64,000 nt of DNA from Thalassotalea_H sp040779345 (GTDB lineage: Bacteria > Pseudomonadota > Gammaproteobacteria > Enterobacterales > Alteromonadaceae): contig JBFONU010000003.1 in NCBI GenBank assembly GCA_040779345.1, positions 124,001-188,000 of the forward strand. Reading direction: 5' to 3'. Shown here in pieces: positions 43,107 to 51,925 of this stretch (its first letter is position 1; each line of letters begins with the position of its first letter). The notes under the pieces are model-generated. The model searched no databases and was not told where the DNA came from. It worked only from the letters and a program-made list of their open reading frames with translations. A program made the position numbers and the translations under genes.

Positions 43107-45050
43107 TTAACCATGAACAATTCTGTTAGCAATTAAATTATCAACTACAGCAGGATCCGCAAGTGTTGATGTATCGCCTAAGGTGTCTAAATCATTTTCC
43201 GCAATTTTGCGTAAAATGCGACGCATAATTTTACCCGAACGTGTTTTAGGCAAACCTGGCGCATATTGGATATAATCAGGCTTAGCAAAACGGCCTAACT
43301 CTTTAGCAACAAATTCTGTTAACTCTTTCAATAGTTCATCAGACTCAGAAGCGTTCCCCATTAAGGTCACATAAGCATAAACACCCTGCCCCTTAATTTC
43401 ATGAGGATAACCAACCACAGCCGCTTCTGCTACAGCAGGATGAAGCACTAATGCACTTTCGATTTCTGCGGTTCCTAAGCGATGACCTGAAACGTTAAGT
43501 ACATCATCTACACGTCCTGTGATCCAATAAAAACCATCTTCATCACGTTTAGCACCATCACCGGTAAAGTAATTTCCTGGGTATTGGCTTAAATAAGTTT
43601 GATAGAAACGATCATGATCGCCATAAACCGTTCGTAACTGCCCAGGCCAACTGCCTGTCATCACTAATAATCCTTGACTTTCACCTTCTAAGGTATTGCC
43701 GTCTTTATCAAATAATGCCGGTTGAACTCCAAAGAAAGGCTTACCCGCAGCGCCGGGTTTCATATCAACAGCACCCGGTAATGAAGTGATTAAAATACCA
43801 CCGGTTTCAGTTTGCCACCAAGTATCCACAATTGGACAATTAGACTTACCAACTACTTCATAATACCAATGCCACGCCTCTGGGTTAATTGGCTCACCAA
43901 CGGTTCCAAGAATACGTAGTGATGATAAGTCAGACTGATTGACCAAGTCATCTCCTACACTCATTAATGCGCGAATAGCTGTAGGAGCGGTATAAAATAC
44001 ATTAACTTTGTGTTTTTCACATACTTGCCAAAAACGTCCTGCATCCGGATAAGTCGGTACGCCCTCAAAAACTAAAGTCGTAGCACCATTTGCCAACGGG
44101 CCGTAGAAAATATAAGAATGACCTGTTATCCAACCCGCATCCGCCGTACACCAATAAATTTCACCTTCTTTATAATCAAAGACATATTTATGTGTCATTG
44201 CTGCGTATAACGAATAGCCGCCACAAGTATGTAGCACACCTTTTGGCGTTCCTGTTGAGCCAGATGTATATAAAATAAATAATGGATCTTCAGCGTCCAT
44301 TACTTCTGGTTCGCAAACAGCAGGTAAATTTGCCACGGCTTCTTGATACTTAATATCGGTTTTATCATTCCAAGCAACATCACCACCTGTGCGCTCAACA
44401 ACAATTACTGAATGTACGTTTGGACAATCGGCAACCGCAGCATCAACATTAGCTTTGAGAGGGATAACACGACCACCACGTAAACTTTCATCAGAGGTGA
44501 TCACAACTTGACAGTCAGCATCAATAATACGAGAACGAATCGCTTCAGTAGAGAAACCACCAAAAACAACAGAATGTACCGCACCAATTCGTGCACAAGC
44601 TAGCATTGCATAACCAACTTCAGCGATCATCGGCATATAAATACACACACGATCGCCTTTTTTAACGCCACGTTCTTTTAATAAATTGGCAAAACGACAC
44701 ACATGATCATGCAACTCTTGATAGGTAATTTTCGCATCGTCAGCAGGATCATCACCTTCCCAAATAATGGCAACATCATTCGCTTTAGTTGCTAAATGAC
44801 GATCAATGCAGTTATAGCTAACGTTTAATTTACCACCAGAAAACCATTTAATATCCGCAGTTTTAAGATCAACTTCTGACACTTTATCCCACGGTTGATA
44901 CCAGTCTAAAAATTTTTCAGCTTGCTCAGCCCAAAAAACATCAGGCTGTTCAATTGATTGTTTGTACATGGCATCATAAGTAGCAGTGTCGATATGAGTA
45001 TGCGCTTTAGCTTGCTCTAAAATGGGATAGCAGCTTTTCAGTTCTTGCAT
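43107..45050 (-). CDS. acs: Acetyl-CoA synthetase
   Basis: 647 residues, usual Acs length. Adenylate-forming motifs: FILYTSGSTGTPKGVLHTCG (A3), the DTWWQTETGG substrate motif, YWITGRVDDVLNVSGHRLG (A8 hinge) and the terminal PKTRSGKIMRRILR with the lysine that is regulated by acetylation. It activates acetate to acetyl-CoA in two steps. AAGGA precedes the ATG. A palindrome lies about 100 bp upstream. Confidence 0.98.
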   Translation of the reverse strand: MQELKSCYPILEQAKAHTHIDTATYDAMYKQSIEQPDVFWAEQAEKFLDWYQPWDKVSEVDLKTADIKWFSGGKLNVSYNCIDRHLATKANDVAIIWEGDDPADDAKITYQELHDHVCRFANLLKERGVKKGDRVCIYMPMIAEVGYAMLACARIGAVHSVVFGGFSTEAIRSRIIDADCQVVITSDESLRGGRVIPLKANVDAAVADCPNVHSVIVVERTGGDVAWNDKTDIKYQEAVANLPAVCEPEVMDAEDPLFILYTSGSTGTPKGVLHTCGGYSLYAAMTHKYVFDYKEGEIYWCTADAGWITGHSYIFYGPLANGATTLVFEGVPTYPDAGRFWQVCEKHKVNVFYTAPTAIRALMSVGDDLVNQSDLSSLRILGTVGEPINPEAWHWYYEVVGKSNCPIVDTWWQTETGGILITSLPGAVDMKPGAAGKPFFGVQPALFDKDGNTLEGESQGLLVMTGSWPGQLRTVYGDHDRFYQTYLSQYPGNYFTGDGAKRDEDGFYWITGRVDDVLNVSGHRLGTAEIESALVLHPAVAEAAVVGYPHEIKGQGVYAYVTLMGNASESDELLKELTEFVAKELGRFAKPDYIQYAPGLPKTRSGKIMRRILRKIAENDLDTLGDTSTLADPAVVDNLIANRIVHG

Positions 45051-45454
45051 GATAAATCCTTCAATTCCAATTTTAATAATCTGTAATTAGTCTTATTTAC
45101 GATTCCAACCGAGTTAAGTTGAACAACAAAAATAATATTATTGTTAATGATAATGGCATTATCATATAGCAACTAAGTTCGTTCGCCTACTCAACTAAAG
45201 TCGAATAAACAGGTAGTTTTCTTTTTATAGTGGTTAAACACTAACATCTTAATGAGGTAATGACAACGCTGTCAATTATTGATATTTCTATTAAACATAC
45301 AATTGGTTGAATAGACAAACAGCGCTAAAAATCGGCCATTAAAGCAATAAACTCTTTCTTTTCTATATAATTACCATATTTTTTTTCAAAAATAACTTTT
45401 TTGACCTACATTTGATATTAGATGTTTACAAAAGGGCTTTTGCAAAAGTAATTT
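45051..45454. promoter_or_regulatory. Divergent acs/chemoreceptor region with a 19-bp palindrome
   Basis: ATGATAATG-G-CATTATCAT at 45147-45165 is a perfect 9+1+9 inverted repeat, about 97 bp upstream of acs. Its half-sites resemble Fur-type GATAAT motifs but the spacing differs from the classical box. The rest of the 404 bp shows no gene. Confidence 0.55.
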
Positions 45455-47074
45455 ATGAATATTCTCAATCAATTATCGATATCAAAAAAGATTTATTTAA
45501 TCCCCATCATAGGCACGATAAGTTTTGTCGTTTATTTATCATTATCGACAATAACCGCAAACAACAATGTTCGTTTATTGTCTGAAGCAAGAGATGTTCA
45601 ATTTCCTGTTGTTCAATACTCAAAAGAAGTCTCTGTTTCTATTGTTCGCATTTCAGAAATGCTTAATAGTGCAGTAACTACGGGTGAAGAAGACGCTATA
45701 GATGCTGCAAATGAATTAGCTGATACGATTAATGCGCTGATCAATAAAATAGGACAAAGTCATCCTAAATTTTCTGCTGATAAACAGCAGATACAGCAGC
45801 AATTTTCTGATTATTTTAATCAAGCCAAAGCTCTCTCTTTAGGGATGATTAACGAAACAATCGATTACTCAAAACTGCCAGAAATGGGGAAATCGATGAA
45901 CCAATCTTTTGAGAAAGTAACCAATACGGTTAAACAATTCAACATCCGCAATGTTACCGCCTTTGAAAATAGTATTAAACAAGCCAATGACTCCGCAGAG
46001 AGCTTACTCACTACCGGCTTTATCATGGGAATTATTACCATAGCACTATTATTTGGCACCGCTATTCCAATTATTTCAGGCGTTCGCACATCATTATCCA
46101 GTGTCATTGCTTCTCTAAGTGACCTGGCTGATGGAGAGGGTGACTTAACCGTTCGTTTGAAAACAAATACCAAAGATGAAGTAGGTGAGCTTGTCGTTTG
46201 CTTCAACCGCTTTATCGAAAAACTACAAAATACCATCAAACAAGTTGTCGATATTGCTCTGCCATTGTCCGGTATGGCATCAACAGTCAGCTCTACAGCA
46301 GAAGAAACTAACAATATTACCTTGGTACAACAAAAAGGTGCAGAAAATACCAAAGATGCCGTTGAAAGTCTTAATATTAGTGTGAGAAGTGTCGCTGATA
46401 ATGCAGCACAGGCTGCTGTAGCCGCCACCCAAACCTCACAAGTTTCCACACAAGGTGCAGAAGTTGTCTCGGCAACCGTTAATACCATTCACCAACTTGC
46501 TCAAACAGTTGAAAGATCTTCAGATGTTATTGATCAACTCGATAATGATGCTAACCAAGTCGGTGCGGTTTTAGATGTTATCCGTGGTATAGCTGATCAA
46601 ACCAATTTATTAGCACTTAATGCTGCAATTGAAGCCGCCAGAGCAGGCGAGCAAGGACGAGGATTTGCCGTTGTTGCTGATGAAGTAAGAACCTTAGCGT
46701 CTCGAACCCAAGACTCTACTATTGAAATTCAAACGACCATTGAAAAGCTACAAGCTGCAGCAAAAGAAGCAGTAAATGCCATGAGCAGCGGTAAAGAGTT
46801 AGCGGATAATAGTGTTGAACAAGTCAGTCAAGCAGGAAAATCGCTTGATGAAATTACAACCTCAGTCGCTCAAATTAATGCCATGACTGAAGATATTGCT
46901 AATTCAACTGAAGCACAATCAGAGTCAGCAGCAAAAATTGTCTCTCATGTTGATGAGATCAGTCATAGCACCCAGCAGACTCATGATGCTTCAGAAGAAT
47001 TAGCGGGGGTCAGTAGTGAATTAGCCCACCTAGCAAATGATCTAGAAGTTATCGCCAAAGGTTTTAAAGTTTAA
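45455..47074 (+). CDS. Methyl-accepting chemotaxis protein, transmembrane
   Basis: 539 residues. TM1 at about 12-32, a four-helix periplasmic ligand domain at about 33-180 (TarH/4HB-like), TM2 at about 185-205, HAMP at about 207-265 (LSDLADGEGDLTVRLKTNTK) and the signalling hairpin with DQTNLLALNAAIEAARAGEQ and GRGFAVVADEVRTLASRTQ. No pentapeptide CheR tail is seen. It is followed by a porin-like and a PstS-like small protein on the same strand, perhaps a sensory/uptake unit. Confidence 0.94.
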   Translation: MNILNQLSISKKIYLIPIIGTISFVVYLSLSTITANNNVRLLSEARDVQFPVVQYSKEVSVSIVRISEMLNSAVTTGEEDAIDAANELADTINALINKIGQSHPKFSADKQQIQQQFSDYFNQAKALSLGMINETIDYSKLPEMGKSMNQSFEKVTNTVKQFNIRNVTAFENSIKQANDSAESLLTTGFIMGIITIALLFGTAIPIISGVRTSLSSVIASLSDLADGEGDLTVRLKTNTKDEVGELVVCFNRFIEKLQNTIKQVVDIALPLSGMASTVSSTAEETNNITLVQQKGAENTKDAVESLNISVRSVADNAAQAAVAATQTSQVSTQGAEVVSATVNTIHQLAQTVERSSDVIDQLDNDANQVGAVLDVIRGIADQTNLLALNAAIEAARAGEQGRGFAVVADEVRTLASRTQDSTIEIQTTIEKLQAAAKEAVNAMSSGKELADNSVEQVSQAGKSLDEITTSVAQINAMTEDIANSTEAQSESAAKIVSHVDEISHSTQQTHDASEELAGVSSELAHLANDLEVIAKGFKV

Positions 47075-47159
47075 ACCGAATTATAAAACATGAATAAAAT
47101 TTAGTTGTCATTCCTCATCGCTGTACCAGAGGAGCACTATTCACTAGGAGCTTAATAAT

Positions 47160-48341
47160 ATGAAAAAGAAATATATATGTGCTGTTGCTATATCACTACT
47201 TTATATTCCGCATAGTTTCGCCGACATAGCCTTTAATGGCTTTGCTTCGATACGAGCTAGTCAAGCGAGTTCAGATAATGGCTTAACGCCTTTCCCTGAA
47301 TTTAAAGAAGGTGAAATCGATTTTAAAGGGGAATCCTTGTTTGGTCTCCAAGCAAGAGCTGATTTGGGAGATGGCTTATCCGCCACCATTCAAATGTATG
47401 CTGAAGGTGCCCAAGATTTTAAATTAGATGCACGTTGGGCATACTTGTCTTATCAAGCTAATGATACCCACCGAATTAGTGCCGGACGTTTTGCGAACCC
47501 TATTTTTCACCAATCAGAATATGAAGTTGTAGGTTATGCTCATAATTTTTCACGTTTACCTAAATCGGTATATTTAGATTTTGAATTTGCCACCATTGAA
47601 GGTATCGCTTTAGATAGCTCTTTCGACGTAGGTGATAACACCTTAACCACAAAATTACTTTATGGTGGCTGGCAAGGTGAAGTTTATATTGCTGCATTAA
47701 ACCAAAACATCCCTTTAGGTTTTAACAATATAATCTCATTTAATGCGACCTATGCAGGTGACTGGTGGAGCATTTTCGGTGGTGCTTTCACTACTGAAAT
47801 TGATGGAGCTCAATTTGATCAACAAGCACTCGGCGCATTTACCGCTGGCGGTATTGCATTAGCTCGTCAAAATGGTGCCAACGATGCTGATGTAAACACG
47901 TTTAATGACGCCATAATGTGGGATACAAAAGACGGAATCTATAGTTTTGCCGGTTTTAATGTTGATTACAACGATTGGATTGTTGATTTTGAATACGCTT
48001 ATTATGGTGTAGATGAATCAAGTGATGGCTATAACGACACTTGGTTTTTTGCTTTAGGTAAAAGGTTTAATGACTATGTGATCACCATTCACACTGAAGA
48101 GTTTAATCAAGAAGCTGACTTTTCTGTATTTAATCAAGTAAAACATCCTATTCTCAAAGCGACAGCCCAAGGAATACAAACCTCATTAGCTGCCAGAGAA
48201 TTTGATGGCAGTGGCATATCATTAAGGTATGATTTCCACTCAAACGCCGCCTTTAAATTTGATTATTTTAAAGGTCAAGATTCACGTGCTGCTGTTGGTG
48301 ATTTCACGATTATTTCAGCTGGTGTAGACTTAGTTTTTTAG
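47160..48341 (+). CDS. Porin-like outer-membrane protein
   Basis: 393 residues; AGGAG precedes the ATG. The signal peptide ends near HSFADIAF. The mature part reads FNGFASIRASQASSDN, ARADLGDGLSATIQMYAEGA, ARWAYLSYQANDTHRISAGR, a trimeric-porin-like pattern, and ends ISAGVDLVF with terminal Phe. Probably a large barrel channel of unknown selectivity. The next gene begins 9 bp later, so the two are surely cotranscribed. Confidence 0.85.
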   Translation: MKKKYICAVAISLLYIPHSFADIAFNGFASIRASQASSDNGLTPFPEFKEGEIDFKGESLFGLQARADLGDGLSATIQMYAEGAQDFKLDARWAYLSYQANDTHRISAGRFANPIFHQSEYEVVGYAHNFSRLPKSVYLDFEFATIEGIALDSSFDVGDNTLTTKLLYGGWQGEVYIAALNQNIPLGFNNIISFNATYAGDWWSIFGGAFTTEIDGAQFDQQALGAFTAGGIALARQNGANDADVNTFNDAIMWDTKDGIYSFAGFNVDYNDWIVDFEYAYYGVDESSDGYNDTWFFALGKRFNDYVITIHTEEFNQEADFSVFNQVKHPILKATAQGIQTSLAAREFDGSGISLRYDFHSNAAFKFDYFKGQDSRAAVGDFTIISAGVDLVF

Positions 48342-48350
48342 GAGAAAGTG

Positions 48351-48761
48351 ATGATAAATGTTAATTCAGTCATATTCTTAGCATTAAGTTTAATCGCTTT
48401 GAATACACAAGCCGTAACTGTAATTGTGCATCCTAATAATGCCAATGCTTTAGATGCAAAAACGATAAAAAAGATATTCTTAGGGAAAAGTAAAAAATTT
48501 ACGGATGGAAGCCAAGCTCTCCCTATCGCTTTAAACGGAGGGGAAACGCGAGAGCAATTTTTAAATAAGGTGATTGGTAAATCAGAAAGCCAAATAAAAG
48601 CTTATTGGTCAAAACTAATATTTACCGGTAAAGGGCAAGCACCAAAGTCGGTGGATTCTGATGCAGAGGTCATTGAGCTTGTCAGTAAAAACCCCAATTT
48701 AATTGGTTATATTAGTGACGGAGCAGTTGACAGTTCGGTTAAAGTTGCAATGAAATTTTGA
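48351..48761 (+). CDS. Small PstS-like periplasmic binding protein
   Basis: 136 residues from the ATG at 48351, with GGAG 6 nt upstream. The signal peptide ends near NTQAVTV. The mature domain of about 115 residues (LDAKTIKKIFLGKSKKFTDG, REQFLNKVIGKSESQIKAYW, ELVSKNPNLIGYIS) corresponds to one lobe of a PBP-like phosphate-binding protein. Such short proteins often travel with porins and sensors and are too small for a full two-lobe binding protein. Ligand unknown. Confidence 0.85.
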   Translation: MINVNSVIFLALSLIALNTQAVTVIVHPNNANALDAKTIKKIFLGKSKKFTDGSQALPIALNGGETREQFLNKVIGKSESQIKAYWSKLIFTGKGQAPKSVDSDAEVIELVSKNPNLIGYISDGAVDSSVKVAMKF

Positions 48762-48802
48762 TCGACAATAATCTGTACTAAGACAATAATGTAAGCATAA
48801 AT

Positions 48803-48839
48803 AAAAAGCCTGAATAATGAACTTATTCAGGCTTTTTTT
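48803..48839. terminator. Strong bidirectional terminator
   Basis: AAAAAGCCTGAATAA and TTATTCAGGCTTTTT arms with a TGAAC loop, between convergent small binding protein and rplS genes. Confidence 0.93.
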
Positions 48840-48864
48840 GATCATCAAACTTGAGTAAAAAATT

Positions 48865-49218
48865 TTACTTTTTAGCCAACTTCTCTTTGATACGTGCAGA
48901 ACGACCTGAACGCTCACGAAGATAGTAAAGTTTAGCTTGACGAACATCACCGCGGCGTTTGACTTCAATTGAGTCAACGATTGGGCTATGTGTCTGGAAT
49001 ACACGTTCTACACCAACACCGCTCGAAATTTTACGAACAGTGAACGCAGAATTGATGCCGCGGTTTTTAATCGCAATAACCACACCTTCATAAGCCTGAA
49101 GACGTGTTTTATCACCTTCTGTTACTTTAACTTGCACAACTACCGTATCGCCTGGTGCGAATGCTGGTAAGTCTGTTTTCAATTGCTCTTGTTCGAGCAT
49201 ATCAATAATTTTACTCAT
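48865..49218 (-). CDS. rplS: Ribosomal protein L19
   Basis: 117 residues. FAPGDTVVVQVKVTEGDKTR, GVVIAIKNRGINSAFTVRKI and SPIVDSIEVKRRGDVRQAKL are standard L19 sequence. It lies at the 30S-50S interface. It is the last gene of the rpsP-rimM-trmD-rplS operon, 28 bp after trmD. Confidence 0.98.
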   Translation of the reverse strand: MSKIIDMLEQEQLKTDLPAFAPGDTVVVQVKVTEGDKTRLQAYEGVVIAIKNRGINSAFTVRKISSGVGVERVFQTHSPIVDSIEVKRRGDVRQAKLYYLRERSGRSARIKEKLAKK

Positions 49219-49246
49219 AATACCTTCTTCCTAGGTTTCACAGTCA

Positions 49247-50035
49247 TCAACCGTTTTTTAACTTGTCACTACGTTTAATAGTGTCAAGCATTTCAACTTG
49301 TTCCGCTGTCAGAGCTAGGTCAGTTAAAAGTTCTGGTCTTCTAGTCCACGTTCTTTCTAGTGACTTAAATTGCCGCCATTGCTTTATATGTGCGTGATTA
49401 CCACTTAGTAGCACTTTGGGTACTGACTTCCCCTCATCGGTTCCATCATCAAAAACTTCTGGCCTTGTATAATGCGGACAATCGAGCAAACCATCTGAGA
49501 AAGAATCTTGCTCAGCAGATTGATTATGTCCTAAAACACCCGGCACAAAGCGTGCTACGGCATCAATTACGTTCATTGCAGGGAGTTCACCTCCACTTAA
49601 AACATAATCTCCGACAGACCATTCTTCGTCGATTTCCGACTCGAGCAATCTCTCATCTATGCCTTCATAACGTCCTGCTATAAATATCAGTCGGTCATGA
49701 TGTGCTAATTCGCGTACACCCGCTTGGTCCAATTTTCGTCCTTGAGGTGATAAATAAATGACCTTCGCTTTGCTACCACCATGAAGAGAAGCCTCATTAT
49801 CTGCTGCTTTTCTTGCGGCTTGTATAGCATCTCGTAGCGGTTGTACCATCATTAACATGCCCGGACCTCCGCCATAAGGGCGGTCATCAACGGTGCGATG
49901 TCGATCATGAGTAAAGTCTCTTGGATTCCATTTCTGAAATTCAATCAACCCGTTACGGATCGCTCGGCCTGTCACCCCATACTCAGTAATTGCGTCAAAC
50001 ATCTCAGGAAAAAGGCTTATCACCCCTATCCACAT
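49247..50035 (-). CDS. trmD: tRNA (guanine-37-N1) methyltransferase TrmD
   Basis: 262 residues from the ATG at 50035, giving MWIGVISLFPEMFDAITEYG, the family N-terminus; a longer frame from a GTG would overlap rimM. The SPOUT knot motifs YLSPQGRKLDQAGVRELA, GRYEGIDERLLESEIDEEWS and IGDYVLSGGELPAM-like VGDYVLSGGELPAMNVIDAV are intact. It methylates G37 of tRNAs reading CNN and UGG codons, preventing frameshifts. Confidence 0.97.
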   Translation of the reverse strand: MWIGVISLFPEMFDAITEYGVTGRAIRNGLIEFQKWNPRDFTHDRHRTVDDRPYGGGPGMLMMVQPLRDAIQAARKAADNEASLHGGSKAKVIYLSPQGRKLDQAGVRELAHHDRLIFIAGRYEGIDERLLESEIDEEWSVGDYVLSGGELPAMNVIDAVARFVPGVLGHNQSAEQDSFSDGLLDCPHYTRPEVFDDGTDEGKSVPKVLLSGNHAHIKQWRQFKSLERTWTRRPELLTDLALTAEQVEMLDTIKRSDKLKNG

Positions 50036-50078
50036 TTTCTTATCGCTAAGATTGTTTTTTTCAACGCCGTCACTCAAG

Positions 50079-50606
50079 TTAGAAACCTGGGTCCCAGTCA
50101 ACACAAATTTGTTTATTTTCAGCGCTTACCGATTGAACTACTTGTTCAAAAAGATACGGGATTAATCGCTCTTTTTTACCAAAGCCGTCATTTCGGTTAG
50201 CTTTTACAACCAATACATCGTTAGCGCCTGTTTCCATTAAATCGGAAACAGTACCAAGGTCGTAACCTTTAGTTGTCACAACTTGCATTCCCATAAGGTC
50301 ACGCCAATAAAAATCACCATCAGGTAATTTGGGTAACGCGTCTTCAGTTGTTAATATTTCTGAGCCAACAAAAGCTTGCGCTTCGTCGCGATCATCAACA
50401 CCACCAACTTTAACGATGAGTCCGTTGTTGTGTTTGCGCCAATCGGTAATTTCTACTGATTGTGATTTATTTCCTAATTTTAATGACCAAGGAAAATAGT
50501 CAAGTATGGCTTCTTGATCATCTGTGAATGAATGTATTTTCAACCAACCTTTAATACCGTAAACAGCGCCTACTTTACCAAGTGTGATTTCTTTAACTTC
50601 TTCCAC
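50079..50606 (-). CDS. rimM: 16S rRNA processing factor RimM
   Basis: 175 residues. LGKVGAVYGIKGWLKIHSFT at the N-terminus and the PRC-barrel part FYWRDLMGMQVVTTKGYDLG followed by ANDVLVVKAN and RLIPYL are typical. It binds S19 and assists maturation of the 30S head. Located between rpsP and trmD as in E. coli. Confidence 0.97.
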   Translation of the reverse strand: MEEVKEITLGKVGAVYGIKGWLKIHSFTDDQEAILDYFPWSLKLGNKSQSVEITDWRKHNNGLIVKVGGVDDRDEAQAFVGSEILTTEDALPKLPDGDFYWRDLMGMQVVTTKGYDLGTVSDLMETGANDVLVVKANRNDGFGKKERLIPYLFEQVVQSVSAENKQICVDWDPGF

Positions 50607-50646
50607 GATAACTCCTAAAAACCTACCTTTTCTTATAACTAAGCTA

Positions 50647-50895
50647 TTAAGCTGCTACTTGAGCGTCTTTAACTAACTTGGCCACACGATCAGATACTGT
50701 TGCACCCTGACCAACCCAATGGTTGATACGGTCTAAGTCTAAGCGTAATTTTTCCGCTTGACCTTGAGCTGTAGGGTTGAAAAAACCAATTCTTTCGATG
50801 AAACGACCATCGCGAGAATTACGGCTATCTGCAACAACAACCTGATAGAATGGACGCTTCTTAGCGCCGCCACGAGCTAAACGAATGGTAACCAT
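50647..50895 (-). CDS. rpsP: Ribosomal protein S16
   Basis: 82 residues from the ATG at 50895 (GAGG upstream), beginning MVTIRLARGGAKKRPFYQVV; the 15 further residues of the longer frame are not part of S16. SRDGRFIERIGFFNPTA and LDRINHWVGQGA confirm it. First gene of the ribosomal operon. Confidence 0.98.
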   Translation of the reverse strand: MVTIRLARGGAKKRPFYQVVVADSRNSRDGRFIERIGFFNPTAQGQAEKLRLDLDRINHWVGQGATVSDRVAKLVKDAQVAA

Positions 50896-51023
50896 ATCGT
50901 CCTCTATATATTTAAGTGTTAAAACGAATTTTCCAGACATTTCCTGACACCTGGGTGACAGAAAAGCTCGCGTATTCTACGCTTTTATAGTTAAAAAGCA
51001 AGCAATCTTATGAAATACCCGAG

Positions 51024-51839
51024 TTAATGTTTGATAAAGGTTACAGGTTTGACTAGGCCATATTTACGATAAATTGGCGCAAGTAAGCCCTTTTTATCTG
51101 CTAGCATTAAAAGGTTGTTGATTTCAAAAGGTTTAATAGCAGCGTCTTCAGGAAGAACAAAATGGCGAGAATATTGTGTATCATATTTATCAGCAATCAA
51201 TATTTTTGATGTATATTGTGGAAAACGTAGTAAATACCAATTTAGCGCAGTTTCACTGACAATAGCTATATCCACCCTCCCGGCGATGGCCATTCGGATA
51301 CTCGCTTCTTCATTTCTCACCATAGTGACATTAAAATTCTTTTTCAATGTCTGAATATCAACAATAAAATTTGCAACCTTGTAATGATAACCTATCACCA
51401 TAGCCAACTTTTTATTGTTAAAGTTATCGAAATAGTCTTGGCTTTTATTATTGTCATTAAACGTAAAGTAGATATCTTTAGAACGCACTAACTCACTGCT
51501 TTGTACAAATGACTCATCGCGCCACCCCCAGTTAACATTATCCCACATAATAATATCTAACCGCCCATCTGATACAGCAGCTGTTTTTCTTTTAGATGGA
51601 ATTTCATTCATAACAAAATAAAACTGTTGTTGAATTTGATTTAACGCTTGAAGAATTTCAGGGCCTGCCCCTTGGTATTGGTGTTTATTATTATCAATAA
51701 GAAATGGTGGGCGTACACCTGCTCCTACTTGAATCGTGATCACGGTAGATTCAGCAGAAGTTAATTGCTGTTGTTTTCCTTTACTAAGTGGAGCGAATAC
51801 CAGTAACGTTATTAAAACAACCGAGAGTTGTATATTCAT
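51024..51839 (-). CDS. Periplasmic solute-binding family 3 (SBP_bac_3-like) protein
   Basis: 271 residues; signal peptide cut near SKGKQQ. The sequence VGAGVRPPFLIDN, YQGAGPEILQALNQI, GRLDIIMWDNVNWGW and AIAGRVDIAIVSETALNWYL follows the amino-acid-binding-protein fold. No transporter genes are adjacent, so it may bind a ligand for signalling rather than transport. It lies between ffh and rpsP, which are often close together; GGAGG before the ATG. Confidence 0.8.
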   Translation of the reverse strand: MNIQLSVVLITLLVFAPLSKGKQQQLTSAESTVITIQVGAGVRPPFLIDNNKHQYQGAGPEILQALNQIQQQFYFVMNEIPSKRKTAAVSDGRLDIIMWDNVNWGWRDESFVQSSELVRSKDIYFTFNDNNKSQDYFDNFNNKKLAMVIGYHYKVANFIVDIQTLKKNFNVTMVRNEEASIRMAIAGRVDIAIVSETALNWYLLRFPQYTSKILIADKYDTQYSRHFVLPEDAAIKPFEINNLLMLADKKGLLAPIYRKYGLVKPVTFIKH

Positions 51840-51879
51840 ATTAGCCTCCTTTCTAACTTCAAGTGTAGTCTACTAATGA

Positions 51880-51905
51880 AAAAAGGTGGCCTAAGCCACC
51901 TTTAA
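51880..51905 (-). terminator. Terminator of ffh
   Basis: AAAGGTGGC-CTAA-GCCACCTTT stem, 23 bp downstream of the ffh stop. Confidence 0.85.
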
Positions 51906-51925
51906 CACATGTAAATTCTCAAGGA

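Noticed and set aside
45865..46488. 207-codon minus-strand frame inside the chemoreceptor gene
   Set aside because: Antisense shadow of the conserved signalling domain.
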